From contig JBBSFB010000003.1 of the NCBI GenBank assembly GCA_038239145.1, forward strand, positions 1 to 64,000: DNA of 64,000 nucleotides, read 5' to 3'. The stretch comes from PALSA-610 sp038239145. Its GTDB lineage: Bacteria > Actinomycetota > Acidimicrobiia > IMCC26256 > PALSA-610. Below the pieces are notes generated by a model. The model saw only the letters and a list, made by a program, of their open reading frames with translations, was not told where the DNA came from and made no database searches. The translations under genes and the position numbers were made by a program. The stretch's first letter is position 1, and each line of letters begins with the position of its first letter. Positions 25,669-33,987 of the stretch are shown here, piece by piece.

Positions 25669-26833
25669 CGAGTGCCCCCGCGATCAGGTCGGCCGGATGG
25701 CGCGCGTCGATGCCCGCCGATCGCAATTGCACGATGCATCCGGGGTTGGCCGAGGCCACGATCGGATCGGCGGAGCCGGCGGCCGTGCGCAGGGCCGCGA
25801 CCTTTCGTTCGAGGATGGCTCGCGAGAGCTCGGGCTGCAGCGCGAAGTACGCGCCCCCGGCTCCGCAACACAGCCCGTCGTCGGCCGTCTCGACGATCCC
25901 GTACGCGGGCGCGAGCACGGTCCGCACCGCGGGATGGGTGTTCTGCACGTGCCGGAGATGGCACGGGTCCTGGATCACCACCCGCCCGCCCGTCGGGCGC
26001 AGCGTCGGTGCCGGCTGCTGCGCGAGCCATTCGGAGAAGTCGGCGACCCGCGCACTGAAGGCGTGCGCCTCGGGCGTGCCGAGCCACTCCCCGTACTCCT
26101 TCATCACCGCGCCGCAGCCGGCGCTGTCGACGACGACGGGGGCATCGCCCGGCATCGAGGCGATGACGCGCCGGGCCAGCGAGCGCGCTTCGTCGGCGCG
26201 CCCCGCGTGCAGATGCAACGCCCCGCAACACGCGCCGTTCGCGGTCGGTCGGGCGATGTCGGCCCCGGTTGCCCGCATGACCCGGGCCGCGGCCCGATGG
26301 GTGTCGCGCAGCCAGGCGTCCATCACGCACCCCGTGAACAGCCACGCCCCGGGCGCTCCTCCGACGGGCACCGGAATCGCCCGGGCGAGTGAGCGGGTCG
26401 AGAGCCGCGGGAGCCCGAACCGTGCCGGGACGAGGTGCAGGCGCTGTGCAACCCACGCGATCCACGTGCACGCGAGCAGCAGCCAATGGCGGGGCAGGAC
26501 CACCGAGTAACCGAGCCACTCCGCAACTCGACGGACCCGTGAGCGCGGGGGCGGCAGCGCGCCGCGGGTGTTCTCCATCAATACTCCGAAGCGGACGCCC
26601 GACGGGCACGCCGCTTCGCAGCCCCGACACGACACGCACTCTTCCATCGCCGCGATGAAGGCGTCGTCGATGGGCGCGGTCTCCGCTTCGACCGCGCGCA
26701 TCGCCGCGATCCGGCCGCGCGGCGACGCGATCTCCCTGCCCGTCACCCGGTACGTCGGGCAGTGCGGAAGGCAGAGACCGCACGACACGCACGCGTTGAG
26801 CGTGTCGGCATCGAGCCCAAGCGGTCCGCTCAT
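25661..26833 (-). CDS. glcF: glycolate oxidase iron-sulfur subunit GlcF
   Basis: 390 residues. Two [4Fe-4S] motifs at the N-terminus, CVSCGLCLPHCP and CVSCRGCEAACP, then two CCG-type cysteine motifs, ANGACCGALHLHAG and DGLCCGAGGAYF. It passes electrons from the flavoprotein GlcD to the quinone pool. ATG at 26833 overlaps the glcE stop (ATGA). The hydrophobic stretch HWLLLACTWIAWVAQRLHLV may touch the membrane. Confidence 0.92.
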   Translation of the reverse strand: MSGPLGLDADTLNACVSCGLCLPHCPTYRVTGREIASPRGRIAAMRAVEAETAPIDDAFIAAMEECVSCRGCEAACPSGVRFGVLMENTRGALPPPRSRVRRVAEWLGYSVVLPRHWLLLACTWIAWVAQRLHLVPARFGLPRLSTRSLARAIPVPVGGAPGAWLFTGCVMDAWLRDTHRAAARVMRATGADIARPTANGACCGALHLHAGRADEARSLARRVIASMPGDAPVVVDSAGCGAVMKEYGEWLGTPEAHAFSARVADFSEWLAQQPAPTLRPTGGRVVIQDPCHLRHVQNTHPAVRTVLAPAYGIVETADDGLCCGAGGAYFALQPELSRAILERKVAALRTAAGSADPIVASANPGCIVQLRSAGIDARHPADLIAGALDE

Positions 26834-27783
26834 ATGGACGCCTCGGCGGCGAGGGGCATACGTCCGGGGTTGAGTCGCCCGTCGGGATCGAACGCGTCCT
26901 TGATCCGGCACATCAACGCGAGGTTGGGCAGTGCGCGTCCGTAGCCGTCGTCATCGGGCAGGCCGCCGGCCTCCCGCAACATCCATCCGTCGTGCGCGTG
27001 GGCAACCGTCCGGGCTGCGGCCAGCGTCTGTGCATCGTCGGTCGCGATGTGGATCGTCCCCACGCCGAGCTCTGCGCACCACCGGACGTCCGGGCCGAGG
27101 GCACGCGCGCACGCGCGCACCCGGCCCGGAACCACCGAGATCCGGCCGCGGTGCGCGCCGTCGGGGAGAGCGGGAGGGGCGTCGACCGGCGTCAGCCCGC
27201 GTCCCTGCTCTCGTACGTCCGCGGCGACGCCCTCGAAGAGTACGGACTCGACGTCATCCCTCCAGAGTCGCGCGGTGGGCCGGTAACAATCGCTCGTGTC
27301 CGCACCGGTGAACCACTGCGCAACGGGCAAGCGCGGCCGGCACCGCAGCGTTGCCCGGTGCAGCACTCCAATCGTGCCCAGCGAGCCGACGAACAGCCGG
27401 GGCAGGTCGTACCCGGTGACGTTCTTGACCGTCGGTCCACCGCCCTTCACCATGCGGCCGTCGCCCGTCTCGAAACGGACTTCGAGGACGTGGTCGCGCA
27501 CCGGACCGTTGCGGAGCCGTCGTATCCCCGAGAGCCCACACGCGAGGATGCCGCCGACGGTCGCGGCGCGGTCGCGAGGATCGAGCGCGCACTGCTGTCC
27601 GTGTTCGGCGAGGAGCTCGTCGACGGTCGCGTAGCTCGTTCCCGCGCCGACGGTGACGGTCATATCGGCGGGCTCGTACGTGATCACGCCGGCCGCGGCG
27701 CGCACCTCGAGCGCGCCGACGGGGGGTGGGCCGCCGACACCCCATTGCGTGCGCGCCCCAACCGGGGTGATCGCGCGCGTCAT
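26830..27783 (-). CDS. glcE: glycolate oxidase FAD-binding subunit GlcE
   Basis: 317 residues, the short FAD_binding_4 protein that pairs with GlcD. Seen: VGAGTSYATVDELLAEHGQ, ATVGGILACGLSG, GGPTVKNVTGYDLPRLFVGSLGTIGV and the C-terminal DAFDPDGRLNPGRMP. The ATG at 27783 overlaps the glcD stop (ATGA). Confidence 0.9.
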   Translation of the reverse strand: MTRAITPVGARTQWGVGGPPPVGALEVRAAAGVITYEPADMTVTVGAGTSYATVDELLAEHGQQCALDPRDRAATVGGILACGLSGIRRLRNGPVRDHVLEVRFETGDGRMVKGGGPTVKNVTGYDLPRLFVGSLGTIGVLHRATLRCRPRLPVAQWFTGADTSDCYRPTARLWRDDVESVLFEGVAADVREQGRGLTPVDAPPALPDGAHRGRISVVPGRVRACARALGPDVRWCAELGVGTIHIATDDAQTLAAARTVAHAHDGWMLREAGGLPDDDGYGRALPNLALMCRIKDAFDPDGRLNPGRMPLAAEASI

Positions 27784-29189
27784 ATCCACGTCCCGGCCGG
27801 GGCGCGTTGCATCTCGCCGCAGCGGCTCCCGCGCGGCAGGACCTTCTGCGGGTTGGCGACGCCGTCGGGGTCGAACGCATCGCGCAGCCGCGCTTGGGCG
27901 TCAAGATCGTCGGGCGTGAACATACGAGGCATGAGATCGCGCTTCTCCATGCCGACGCCGTGCTCACCGGTGAGCACTCCGCCGGCGTCGAGGCACGCCT
28001 CCAGGATCTCGGTGCCGGCCGCGTAGACACGATCCCAGATACCGGGATCACGGCGGTCGAACACGAGCAGCGGGTGCAGGTTTCCGTCGCCGGCGTGGAA
28101 CACGTTCATGACGATCAGGCCGTGCGCGTCGGCGATCTCGTACACGCGGCGCAGTACCTCGACGAGCTTCGTCCGGGGCACGACCGCATCGTGGAGGTAG
28201 TAGTCGGGCGCGATACGGGCGATCGCGCCGAACGCCGACTTCCGCCCCTTCCAGAGGAGTGCGCGTTCGTTCTCGTCGGCCGCGACCCGCACGAGCGTCG
28301 CCCCGTTCGCCCGAGCGACGGCCGCGATCGCGTCGACGTGTTCGTCGACGCCCCCGTCCATGCCGTCGACCTCGGCGAGCAGCACCGCTTGCGCGTCACG
28401 CGGGTAGCCCGCGCCGACGAAGTCCTCGACCGCCTGGGTGATGCGCGCGTCCATCATCTCGAGCGCGGCGGGGAGCACGCCGGCCGCAATCACGCCGCTG
28501 ACCGTCGCCGCGGCAGCGTCGACGGAATCGAACGCGCAGAGCACGGTGGCGACGCGGGGCGCGTCGGGCATCAAGCGCACCGCGATCCTGGTCGCGATCC
28601 CCATCGTCCCTTCCGACCCGACGAAGCAGCCGCGGAGGTCGTATCCCGGCGCGTCGGGTTCGAGCCCGCCCAGACGGGTCTCGGTGCCGTCGGCCAGCAC
28701 GACGTCGACGGTCAGAACGTGCGCAGAGGTGACACCGTCGGCCAGGCAATGCGGACCCCCGGCATTGGTGCCGACGTTGCCGCCGATCGTGCACGCCTGC
28801 TGCGACGACGGGTCGGGTGAGTAGTGAAGACCGAGATGGCTCACCGCGCGCGTGAGGTCGAGGTTCAGCACCCCGGGCTCCACCCACGCGACGCGCGCCT
28901 CGGTGTCGACCTCGAGCACACGGTTCATGTGCGTAGTGACGATGACGACAGGATCGTCGACCGGCGTGGCTCCGCCCGCGAGCCCGGTCCCGCTGCCCCG
29001 GGCGACGAACGAACGGCCGTGGCGGACCGCTACCCGCACCGCGGCCGCGACCTCCCGACCCGAACGCGGGAAGCACACCGCTTCGGCGCGACCGACCGCG
29101 ACCCCGGCGTCGCGTGCGTACAGCGCGAGCTCGAGTGGCTCGGCACTCGTGCCGTTCGCGCCGACGGCGACGCGTAGGTCGTCGATCAA
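27780..29189 (-). CDS. glcD: glycolate/D-lactate oxidase subunit GlcD (FAD-linked)
   Basis: 469 residues: FAD-binding region RGSGTGLAGGATPVDD, GGNVGTNAGGPHCL and VGSEGTMGIATRIAV, then the FAD-oxidase C domain with NVFHAGDGNLHPLL and GEHGVGMEKRDLM, which contributes the catalytic His residues. It oxidises glycolate or D-lactate. The only start in this frame near the expected N-terminus is TTG at 29189 (LIDDLRVAV); the frame stays open a little further upstream without ATG or GTG. Confidence 0.92.
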   Translation of the reverse strand: MIDDLRVAVGANGTSAEPLELALYARDAGVAVGRAEAVCFPRSGREVAAAVRVAVRHGRSFVARGSGTGLAGGATPVDDPVVIVTTHMNRVLEVDTEARVAWVEPGVLNLDLTRAVSHLGLHYSPDPSSQQACTIGGNVGTNAGGPHCLADGVTSAHVLTVDVVLADGTETRLGGLEPDAPGYDLRGCFVGSEGTMGIATRIAVRLMPDAPRVATVLCAFDSVDAAAATVSGVIAAGVLPAALEMMDARITQAVEDFVGAGYPRDAQAVLLAEVDGMDGGVDEHVDAIAAVARANGATLVRVAADENERALLWKGRKSAFGAIARIAPDYYLHDAVVPRTKLVEVLRRVYEIADAHGLIVMNVFHAGDGNLHPLLVFDRRDPGIWDRVYAAGTEILEACLDAGGVLTGEHGVGMEKRDLMPRMFTPDDLDAQARLRDAFDPDGVANPQKVLPRGSRCGEMQRAPAGTWI

Positions 29190-29237
29190 CTGCTCGTGTG
29201 CGGGGTCTGAGTGCGCGATACGCGGGATGCTACCGAC

Positions 29238-29243
29238 TACCGT
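29238..29243 (+). promoter_or_regulatory. -10 element TACCGT for the 29252 gene
   Basis: TACCGT ends 8 nt before the ATG at 29252, between the divergent glcD and Cys-rich genes. Confidence 0.5.
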
Positions 29244-29251
29244 TTCGGGTC

Positions 29252-30013
29252 ATGGTCGGAGCGACGCGCGAATGGATCACGATCCCGATTCCGGGCAAGG
29301 AACGCCGGCAATGGCAGGTCGACGTGACCTTCCTCGCGTCCTCGTGGCACTGCATCTTCGGCCAGGGATGTCAGGGCGTGCTCACCGAGCCCGCGCCCGA
29401 GTTGATCCAAGGCTGTTGCTCCTACGGTGCGTACGAGTCGGAGAAAAAGGTCAAGGACAAGGTCGAGAGGCTCGCGAAGAAGCTCGGTGACGACGAGTGG
29501 CAGTTCAAGGAGATCGGCCTCAAAAAGGGTGTCTGGCAGAGCGCGGGTAAGGACGAGTGGAAGACCCGTCTGCACGAGGAAGCCTGCGTGTTCCTCAACC
29601 GCCCGGGCTTCGAAGCCGGCCCTGGCTGCGCGCTGCACCTGCACGCGATGAACACCGGTAAGCACTTCAGCGACACCAAGCCCACGGTGTGTTGGCAGCT
29701 CCCCTTGCGCGCAGTCGACCGAGACGAGGAAGACGAGTCGGTCACGTCGGTACTCACCGAGTTCGGCCGCGACGGCTGGGGCGAGGGCGGCGAGGAATTC
29801 GCGTGGTGGTGCACCGAGGCGCCCGAGGCGTTCACCGGTGGCGAACCTGTCTACAAGTCGATGGAGCCCGAACTGCGCAAGATGCTCGGTGACGCGGTCT
29901 ACGAGGAGGTCTCCAAGTACATGGACATCCGCATGACCTCGGGCCCGCCGCCCATGCCCCACCCGGCCGCAGTGCAGGTGTCACTCGGCCGGACGCGAGT
30001 ACGCCGTCCGTGA
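29252..30013 (+). CDS. cysteine-rich putative metal-binding protein (YkgJ/DUF3109-like)
   Basis: 253 residues with a cysteine pattern of the zinc/iron-chelating YkgJ/DUF3109 type: WHCIFGQGCQG, IQGCCSYGAY, EEACVFLNRPGFE, GPGCALHLHA and PTVCWQLPL. Between them lies a Lys/Glu-rich helix (ESEKKVKDKVERLAKKL). No membrane helix or signal peptide. Its stop overlaps the next gene by GTGA. The metal and function are unknown. Confidence 0.7.
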   Translation: MVGATREWITIPIPGKERRQWQVDVTFLASSWHCIFGQGCQGVLTEPAPELIQGCCSYGAYESEKKVKDKVERLAKKLGDDEWQFKEIGLKKGVWQSAGKDEWKTRLHEEACVFLNRPGFEAGPGCALHLHAMNTGKHFSDTKPTVCWQLPLRAVDRDEEDESVTSVLTEFGRDGWGEGGEEFAWWCTEAPEAFTGGEPVYKSMEPELRKMLGDAVYEEVSKYMDIRMTSGPPPMPHPAAVQVSLGRTRVRRP

Positions 30014-30759
30014 CCGATATCGCCGCGCTCGTCGGCGATCTCGAAGCGGAACAGGCCGAACTTCAAGCCGTTGTCGAGGTGCTCGACGCGGACGACTGGT
30101 TCACTCCCACTCCCTCGTGGGGTTGGGACGTGCGCGACACGATCGCCCACCTCGCCGACACCGACGAGATGGCGATCGACACCGCGCGCGGCGGACCGTA
30201 TGCAATCAACGACCTCGTGCAACGGGCCGCGTCCGGATCCGACGTGACCTTCCGGGGCGTACTGAAGGGGCGGAGCATGGCGGGTCCGCTCGTCGGCAGA
30301 TGGTGGGCGTCGACCTCGGTCGCTGAGCGCACGATGCTGCGAGGCCTGGCTCCCGACACGCGCGTGCCCTGGGGTCTGGGGATGCGGACGCCCTCGTTCG
30401 CCACCGCCCGCCTGATGGAGACGTGGGCCCACGGCCTCGACGTGCGGACCGCGCTCGGCGTGGCGGCGGTCGATACCGACCGCTTGGCCCACGTGGCCTG
30501 GCTGGCGACCCGGGCGCTCCCCTACGCCTACTCGGTCGCCGGTCAGGAGCCGCCGGATGCGCCGCTCCGGGTCGAGCTGACCCTCCCGTCGGGCGCGCAG
30601 TGGACCAGCGGCCCTCCGGACGCGCGTGCTCGCATATCGGGCACAGCGGGCGATTACTGCCGTGCATTCGTGCACAGGCGCCGAGTTGCCGATACCAACC
30701 TCGTGATGGAAGGTGCCGCAGCCCGGACCGCGCTCTCGGTCGCGCGTGCGTTCCTCTAG
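30010..30759 (+). CDS. TIGR03084-type metal-binding protein (DinB/mycothiol-isomerase-like)
   Basis: 249 residues. The N-terminal bundle (WGWDVRDTIAHLADTDEMAIDTA) supplies the first His typical of DinB/maleylpyruvate-isomerase folds; METWAHGLDVRTAL gives the second, matching the H-x(n)-H-G-x-D pattern of actinobacterial TIGR03084 proteins. A substrate is not known. GTG start coupled to the Cys-rich protein gene. Confidence 0.72.
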   Translation: MTDIAALVGDLEAEQAELQAVVEVLDADDWFTPTPSWGWDVRDTIAHLADTDEMAIDTARGGPYAINDLVQRAASGSDVTFRGVLKGRSMAGPLVGRWWASTSVAERTMLRGLAPDTRVPWGLGMRTPSFATARLMETWAHGLDVRTALGVAAVDTDRLAHVAWLATRALPYAYSVAGQEPPDAPLRVELTLPSGAQWTSGPPDARARISGTAGDYCRAFVHRRRVADTNLVMEGAAARTALSVARAFL

Positions 30760-30768
30760 GGAGCACAG

Positions 30769-31314
30769 ATGCCGAACTTCTCTTTCGAGGGTTTGAGCCC
30801 TCAGGTGCACCCGGGGGCATTCGTCGCCCCGACCGCCACCCTCGTGGGTGACGTGATCGTGGAAGAGGGCGCGTCGGTCTGGTACGGAGCGGTGATCCGG
30901 GCCGACTACGCGCCGGTCATCGTGCGCCGGGGCGCGAACGTGCAGGACAACGCCGTCATCCACGGTCCTCCGGGCCTGACGACCGACATCGGCGCCGGCG
31001 CCACCGTCGGGCACAACTGTGTGGTGCACGGCGCGATACTCGAGGCCGGGTGCCTCATCGCGAACGGCAGTGTGGTGCTCGACGGCGTAACCGTCGGCGC
31101 CCACGCACTGGTTGCCGCGGGCTCGGTCGTGGCCGCGGGGACCCACGTTCCCCCCGGGATGTTGTACTCGGGTTCGCCGGCGACGCTGAAGCGCCCGGTG
31201 AAAGGGACCGGCGCCGAGATCTGGGTGGAGACGAACCCGGAGGCCTACGCCGAGCTCGCCCAGCGCCACCGCACGGGTATCCGCTACGTCGACCCCATGG
31301 ACGACGAAGACTGA
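30769..31314 (+). CDS. gamma-class carbonic anhydrase family protein
   Basis: 181 residues forming a left-handed beta-helix of hexapeptide repeats (VHPGAFVAPTATLVGDVIVE and onward). The three zinc-ligand histidines are visible as H65 (AVIHGPPG), H82 and H87 (VGHNCVVHG). Family members hydrate CO2 or are inactive relatives such as PaaY/CaiE; the intact His triad favours a metal site. Follows the TIGR03084-type gene by 9 bp with GGGAG before the ATG. Confidence 0.9.
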   Translation: MPNFSFEGLSPQVHPGAFVAPTATLVGDVIVEEGASVWYGAVIRADYAPVIVRRGANVQDNAVIHGPPGLTTDIGAGATVGHNCVVHGAILEAGCLIANGSVVLDGVTVGAHALVAAGSVVAAGTHVPPGMLYSGSPATLKRPVKGTGAEIWVETNPEAYAELAQRHRTGIRYVDPMDDED

Positions 31315-31350
31315 CTCCCGAAGCCACCAACAACCACCCTCCAACAACCA

Positions 31351-31459
31351 CCCACCAACAGTGGTGCGCCTTTTCAGCGCTATGCGTTGATTTCTCGCTC
31401 TACTGTTGGTGGGTTTTTCGCTCTACTGTTGGTGGGTTTTTCGCTCTACTGTTGGTGGG
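31351..31459. repeat. 23-bp tandem repeat (3 copies) preceded by its inverted arm
   Basis: Three adjacent 23-bp units, 31391-31413, 31414-31436 and 31437-31459, read TTTTTCGCTCTACTGTTGG then TGGG; the first differs by one base and the other two are identical. The 11-mer CCCACCAACAG at 31351-31361 is the exact reverse complement of the CTGTTGGTGGG that ends every unit, so alternative hairpins are possible. The block fills the gap between convergent genes and is much richer in T than its surroundings. It could act as a bidirectional terminator. Confidence 0.9.
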
Positions 31460-31472
31460 ACTTTCGGCACGG

Positions 31473-32237
31473 TTATTTGACGCCGGCGCCGCCGTCGACG
31501 ACGAGGACCTCGCCGGTCATCCACGACGACGCGTCGGAGATCAAGAAGAGCGCGCCCGACGCGATGTCGTCGGGCAGGCCCAGCCGGCCGAGCGCATGGC
31601 TGCGGGCCATGCCCTCTTCGTTCGGTTCCCACAGAGCGCGGGCCATGTCGGTCTTGACGAGGGCGGGTGCGATCGCGTTGACCCGCACGCCCGGCGCGAG
31701 CTCCTGCGCGAGCTGGCGGGTCAGGTGGATCAACGCAGCCTTGGACACGTTGTACGCGCCGATGGACGGTCCGACCCGGAATCCGCCCACGGAGACGACG
31801 TTGAGCACGACCCCTCCGTGCTCGTGCATGTACCGATGCCAGCCCGCTCGCGCGAAGCGCAACGGCGCGGTGATATTGGCGTCGAACACCTTCGCGACAG
31901 CCGCGAGATCGGCGTCCATGAGCGGGCCGAAGACCGGGTTGATCGCGGCGTTGTTGACGATCACGTCGCAGCGGCCGAAGCGGTCGAGCATTGTGCTCAG
32001 CGCGAGATCGGAGAGGTCGGGATCAGTGACCGATCCCGCAACCGTCACCACCTCGGCCCCGAGCGCCGACAACGCCGTCGAGGTCTCCTCGAGCTCGGCC
32101 GCCTTGCGGGCGACGACGCAGACGTTTGCACCGGCGGCGGCGCACGCTTCGGCGATCGCTCGCCCGATGCCGCGGGTGCCTCCGGTGATCAGGACGGCCC
32201 GGCCGTCGATCCGCAGCGCGGTAGCCGGGTCGATCAC
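31473..32237 (-). CDS. short-chain dehydrogenase/reductase (SDR)
   Basis: 254 residues. Cofactor motif TGGTRGIG, NNAA motif VIVNNAAINPVFG, and catalytic Y-x3-K in GAYNVSKAALIHL; C-terminal MTGEVLVVDGG is standard for classical SDRs. Substrate unknown. GTG at 32237 overlaps the stop of the GroES-like gene, so the two are co-translated. Confidence 0.88.
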   Translation of the reverse strand: MIDPATALRIDGRAVLITGGTRGIGRAIAEACAAAGANVCVVARKAAELEETSTALSALGAEVVTVAGSVTDPDLSDLALSTMLDRFGRCDVIVNNAAINPVFGPLMDADLAAVAKVFDANITAPLRFARAGWHRYMHEHGGVVLNVVSVGGFRVGPSIGAYNVSKAALIHLTRQLAQELAPGVRVNAIAPALVKTDMARALWEPNEEGMARSHALGRLGLPDDIASGALFLISDASSWMTGEVLVVDGGAGVK

Positions 32238-32563
32238 AGGTAGAGCCCCGTCCCACCCTCAGTGCGGGGTGACGCCACTGCGTGGACGTCGCGTTCGCGC
32301 AGGATGAGGTACTCCTCGCCCTGTATCTCCACCTCGAAGCCGCTGTCGGGCGAGAACAGGACCGTGTCGCCGGACTCGACCGTGCGGACCGTCGGGCCCA
32401 CGGCCGCGACCTCTGCCCAGACCAGGCGCCGGGACACGTCGGCGGTCGCCGGGATCAGGATCCCGGCCCGCGACTTACGCTCGCCCGCCTCTTTCGACTC
32501 GACGACGAGCAGGCGGTCGGCGACCATTCGGATCGAGTGCTTCTCATCGCTGCCGGCGGCCAT
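32234..32563 (-). CDS. GroES-like co-chaperonin family protein
   Basis: 109 residues with the GroES beta-barrel pattern: RMVADRLLVVESKE, AGILIPATADVSRRLVWAEVAAVGP, VESGDTVLFSPDSGFEVEIQGEEYLILRERDVHAV. The mobile-loop region is KSRAGILIP, altered from the usual TxSGIxxP-type loop, and no groEL follows. It is therefore probably a paralogue rather than the main GroES. It forms an operon with an SDR. Confidence 0.78.
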   Translation of the reverse strand: MAAGSDEKHSIRMVADRLLVVESKEAGERKSRAGILIPATADVSRRLVWAEVAAVGPTVRTVESGDTVLFSPDSGFEVEIQGEEYLILRERDVHAVASPRTEGGTGLYL

Positions 32564-32570
32564 TGCGCGC

Positions 32571-32576
32571 AGGCTA
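32571..32576 (-). promoter_or_regulatory. -10 element TAGCCT for the GroES-like gene
   Basis: TAGCCT (minus) ends 7 nt before the ATG at 32563. Confidence 0.5.
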
Positions 32577-32641
32577 TCTGTGGGACCGCTCGGCGGGCGG
32601 GCCCGGCGGGCTCGATGCCGGGTCGGGACTGCGTTCGCAGC

Positions 32642-32647
32642 TAAGTT
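32642..32647 (+). promoter_or_regulatory. -10 element TAAGTT for the cupredoxin gene
   Basis: TAAGTT ends 7 nt before the ATG at 32655; divergent partner of the GroES-like promoter. Confidence 0.5.
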
Positions 32648-32654
32648 CGCGGGG

Positions 32655-33047
32655 ATGCTTTCCAACTCGACGCGGTCGATGGCGCTCGCCGTCGTACTGG
32701 CATTCGGCCTGGTGGTGGCGGCCTGTGGTGGCAGCAGCAAGGGAGCGAGTGCGAGCAACACCAAGACCGTGACCGGCGGCAAGATCGACGTCAATGCCTC
32801 CGATCCGTTCAACTTCGACGTGAAGACGATCAACGCGTCCCCGGGCCCGCTCACCGTCACGCTGCACGAGAAGGGAAGCCAGGAGCACACGTTCACGATC
32901 GGCTCGCCCAAGTTCGAGATCACGGTCACGCCGTCTCACAAGGAAGCAACAGGAACGGTCACGCTGAAAGTCGGCACCTACGACTTCAAGTGCTCGTACG
33001 ACGGTCACGCGGCTGCGGGCATGGTCGGCAAGATCGTGGTTGGTTGA
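32655..33047 (+). CDS. cupredoxin-like lipoprotein
   Basis: 130 residues. A lipoprotein signal (MALAVVLAFGLVVAACGGSS, lipobox cysteine after VAA) is followed by a small beta domain with EHTFTIGS and the C-terminal copper-site motif CSYDGHAAAGM, giving Cys, His and Met plus the His of EHTF: a type 1 copper set. Probably an extracytoplasmic, membrane-tethered blue copper protein. Directly upstream of ctaB and a TlpA-like gene, so a role in respiratory electron flow or copper handling is likely (inference). Confidence 0.85.
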   Translation: MLSNSTRSMALAVVLAFGLVVAACGGSSKGASASNTKTVTGGKIDVNASDPFNFDVKTINASPGPLTVTLHEKGSQEHTFTIGSPKFEITVTPSHKEATGTVTLKVGTYDFKCSYDGHAAAGMVGKIVVG

Positions 33048-33081
33048 CCCGCCGGCCGGCCCGGTAGATTCGTTCCTGCTG

Positions 33082-33987
33082 ATGCTTCCGTCCACGCTCC
33101 CGCTCGACGCGCCGCCCCGGCCGCTGCTTTCGACGGTCGGCGCGTACGTCCGGCTGACGAAACCTCGCGTGATCGAGCTGTTGCTCGTCACCGCGGTCCC
33201 GCCGATGTTCCTCGCCCAACAAGGTGTGCCCGCGATCGGCCTGATCGTCGCGGTCGTGATCGGCGGCGCGCTCGCCGCCGGTGGCGCGAACACCATCAAC
33301 TGTTGGATCGAGCGCGATCGCGACCAGTTGATGAAGCGGACGCACGGTCGGCCGCTCCCTCAGGGTGAGATCGTCGCGAGCCGCGCCCTCGCCTTCGGCA
33401 TCGTGTTGAACGTCCTCGCGTTCGTGCTCCTGGCGACCGTCGCCAACCTCCTGGCCGCGGCGCTGACACTTTCGGCCACGCTTTTCTACGTCTTCGTGTA
33501 CACGCTCTGGTTGAAGCCCCGAACGGTGCAGAACATCGTCATCGGCGGCGCGGCGGGCGCGGTTCCCGCACTCGTCGGCTGGGCCGCGGTGCGCAACGAC
33601 CTGAGCGCGCCCGCCTGGCTGCTCTTCGCCATTGTGTTCTTCTGGACGCCCGCTCACTTCTGGGCCCTGGCGATGAAGTACCGCGACGACTACGCCGCCG
33701 GCGGCTTCCCGATGTTCCCGGTCGTGTACGGCATCGAGCTCACGACCCGACGGATCGCGGCGTACGCGGTCATCACCGTTGCGCTCACGTTCGCGATGAC
33801 GCTCACCAACGACGTCGGCCGCGTGTACGCGATCTCGGTGCTCGTGCTCGGCGCAATCTTCGTCACGCGCGCCTTCGCGTTGGTGCGCGACCCCACGCCG
33901 CAGCGGGCGATTCGCTTCTTCGGCTGGTCGAACGTCTACCTGATGCTGGTGTTCGTCGCCGTTGCCGTCGACGCCCTCGTCCACTGA
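33082..33987 (+). CDS. ctaB: protoheme IX farnesyltransferase (heme O synthase) CtaB
   Basis: 301 residues with about eight or nine membrane segments. The prenyl-diphosphate motif is NCWIERDRDQLMKRTHGRPLP, with Glu where the first Asp of the usual NxxxDxxxD stands; LTKPRVIELLLVT at the N-terminus and a second motif region (MKYRDDYAAGGFPMFPVVYG) are typical. It attaches farnesyl to heme B to give heme O, the precursor used by CtaA (45694-46635) to make heme A. ATG at 33082. Confidence 0.94.
   Translation: MLPSTLPLDAPPRPLLSTVGAYVRLTKPRVIELLLVTAVPPMFLAQQGVPAIGLIVAVVIGGALAAGGANTINCWIERDRDQLMKRTHGRPLPQGEIVASRALAFGIVLNVLAFVLLATVANLLAAALTLSATLFYVFVYTLWLKPRTVQNIVIGGAAGAVPALVGWAAVRNDLSAPAWLLFAIVFFWTPAHFWALAMKYRDDYAAGGFPMFPVVYGIELTTRRIAAYAVITVALTFAMTLTNDVGRVYAISVLVLGAIFVTRAFALVRDPTPQRAIRFFGWSNVYLMLVFVAVAVDALVH

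Noticed and set aside
31351..31459. CRISPR-like repeats
   Set aside because: The 23-bp units are contiguous with no spacers and no cas gene is near.
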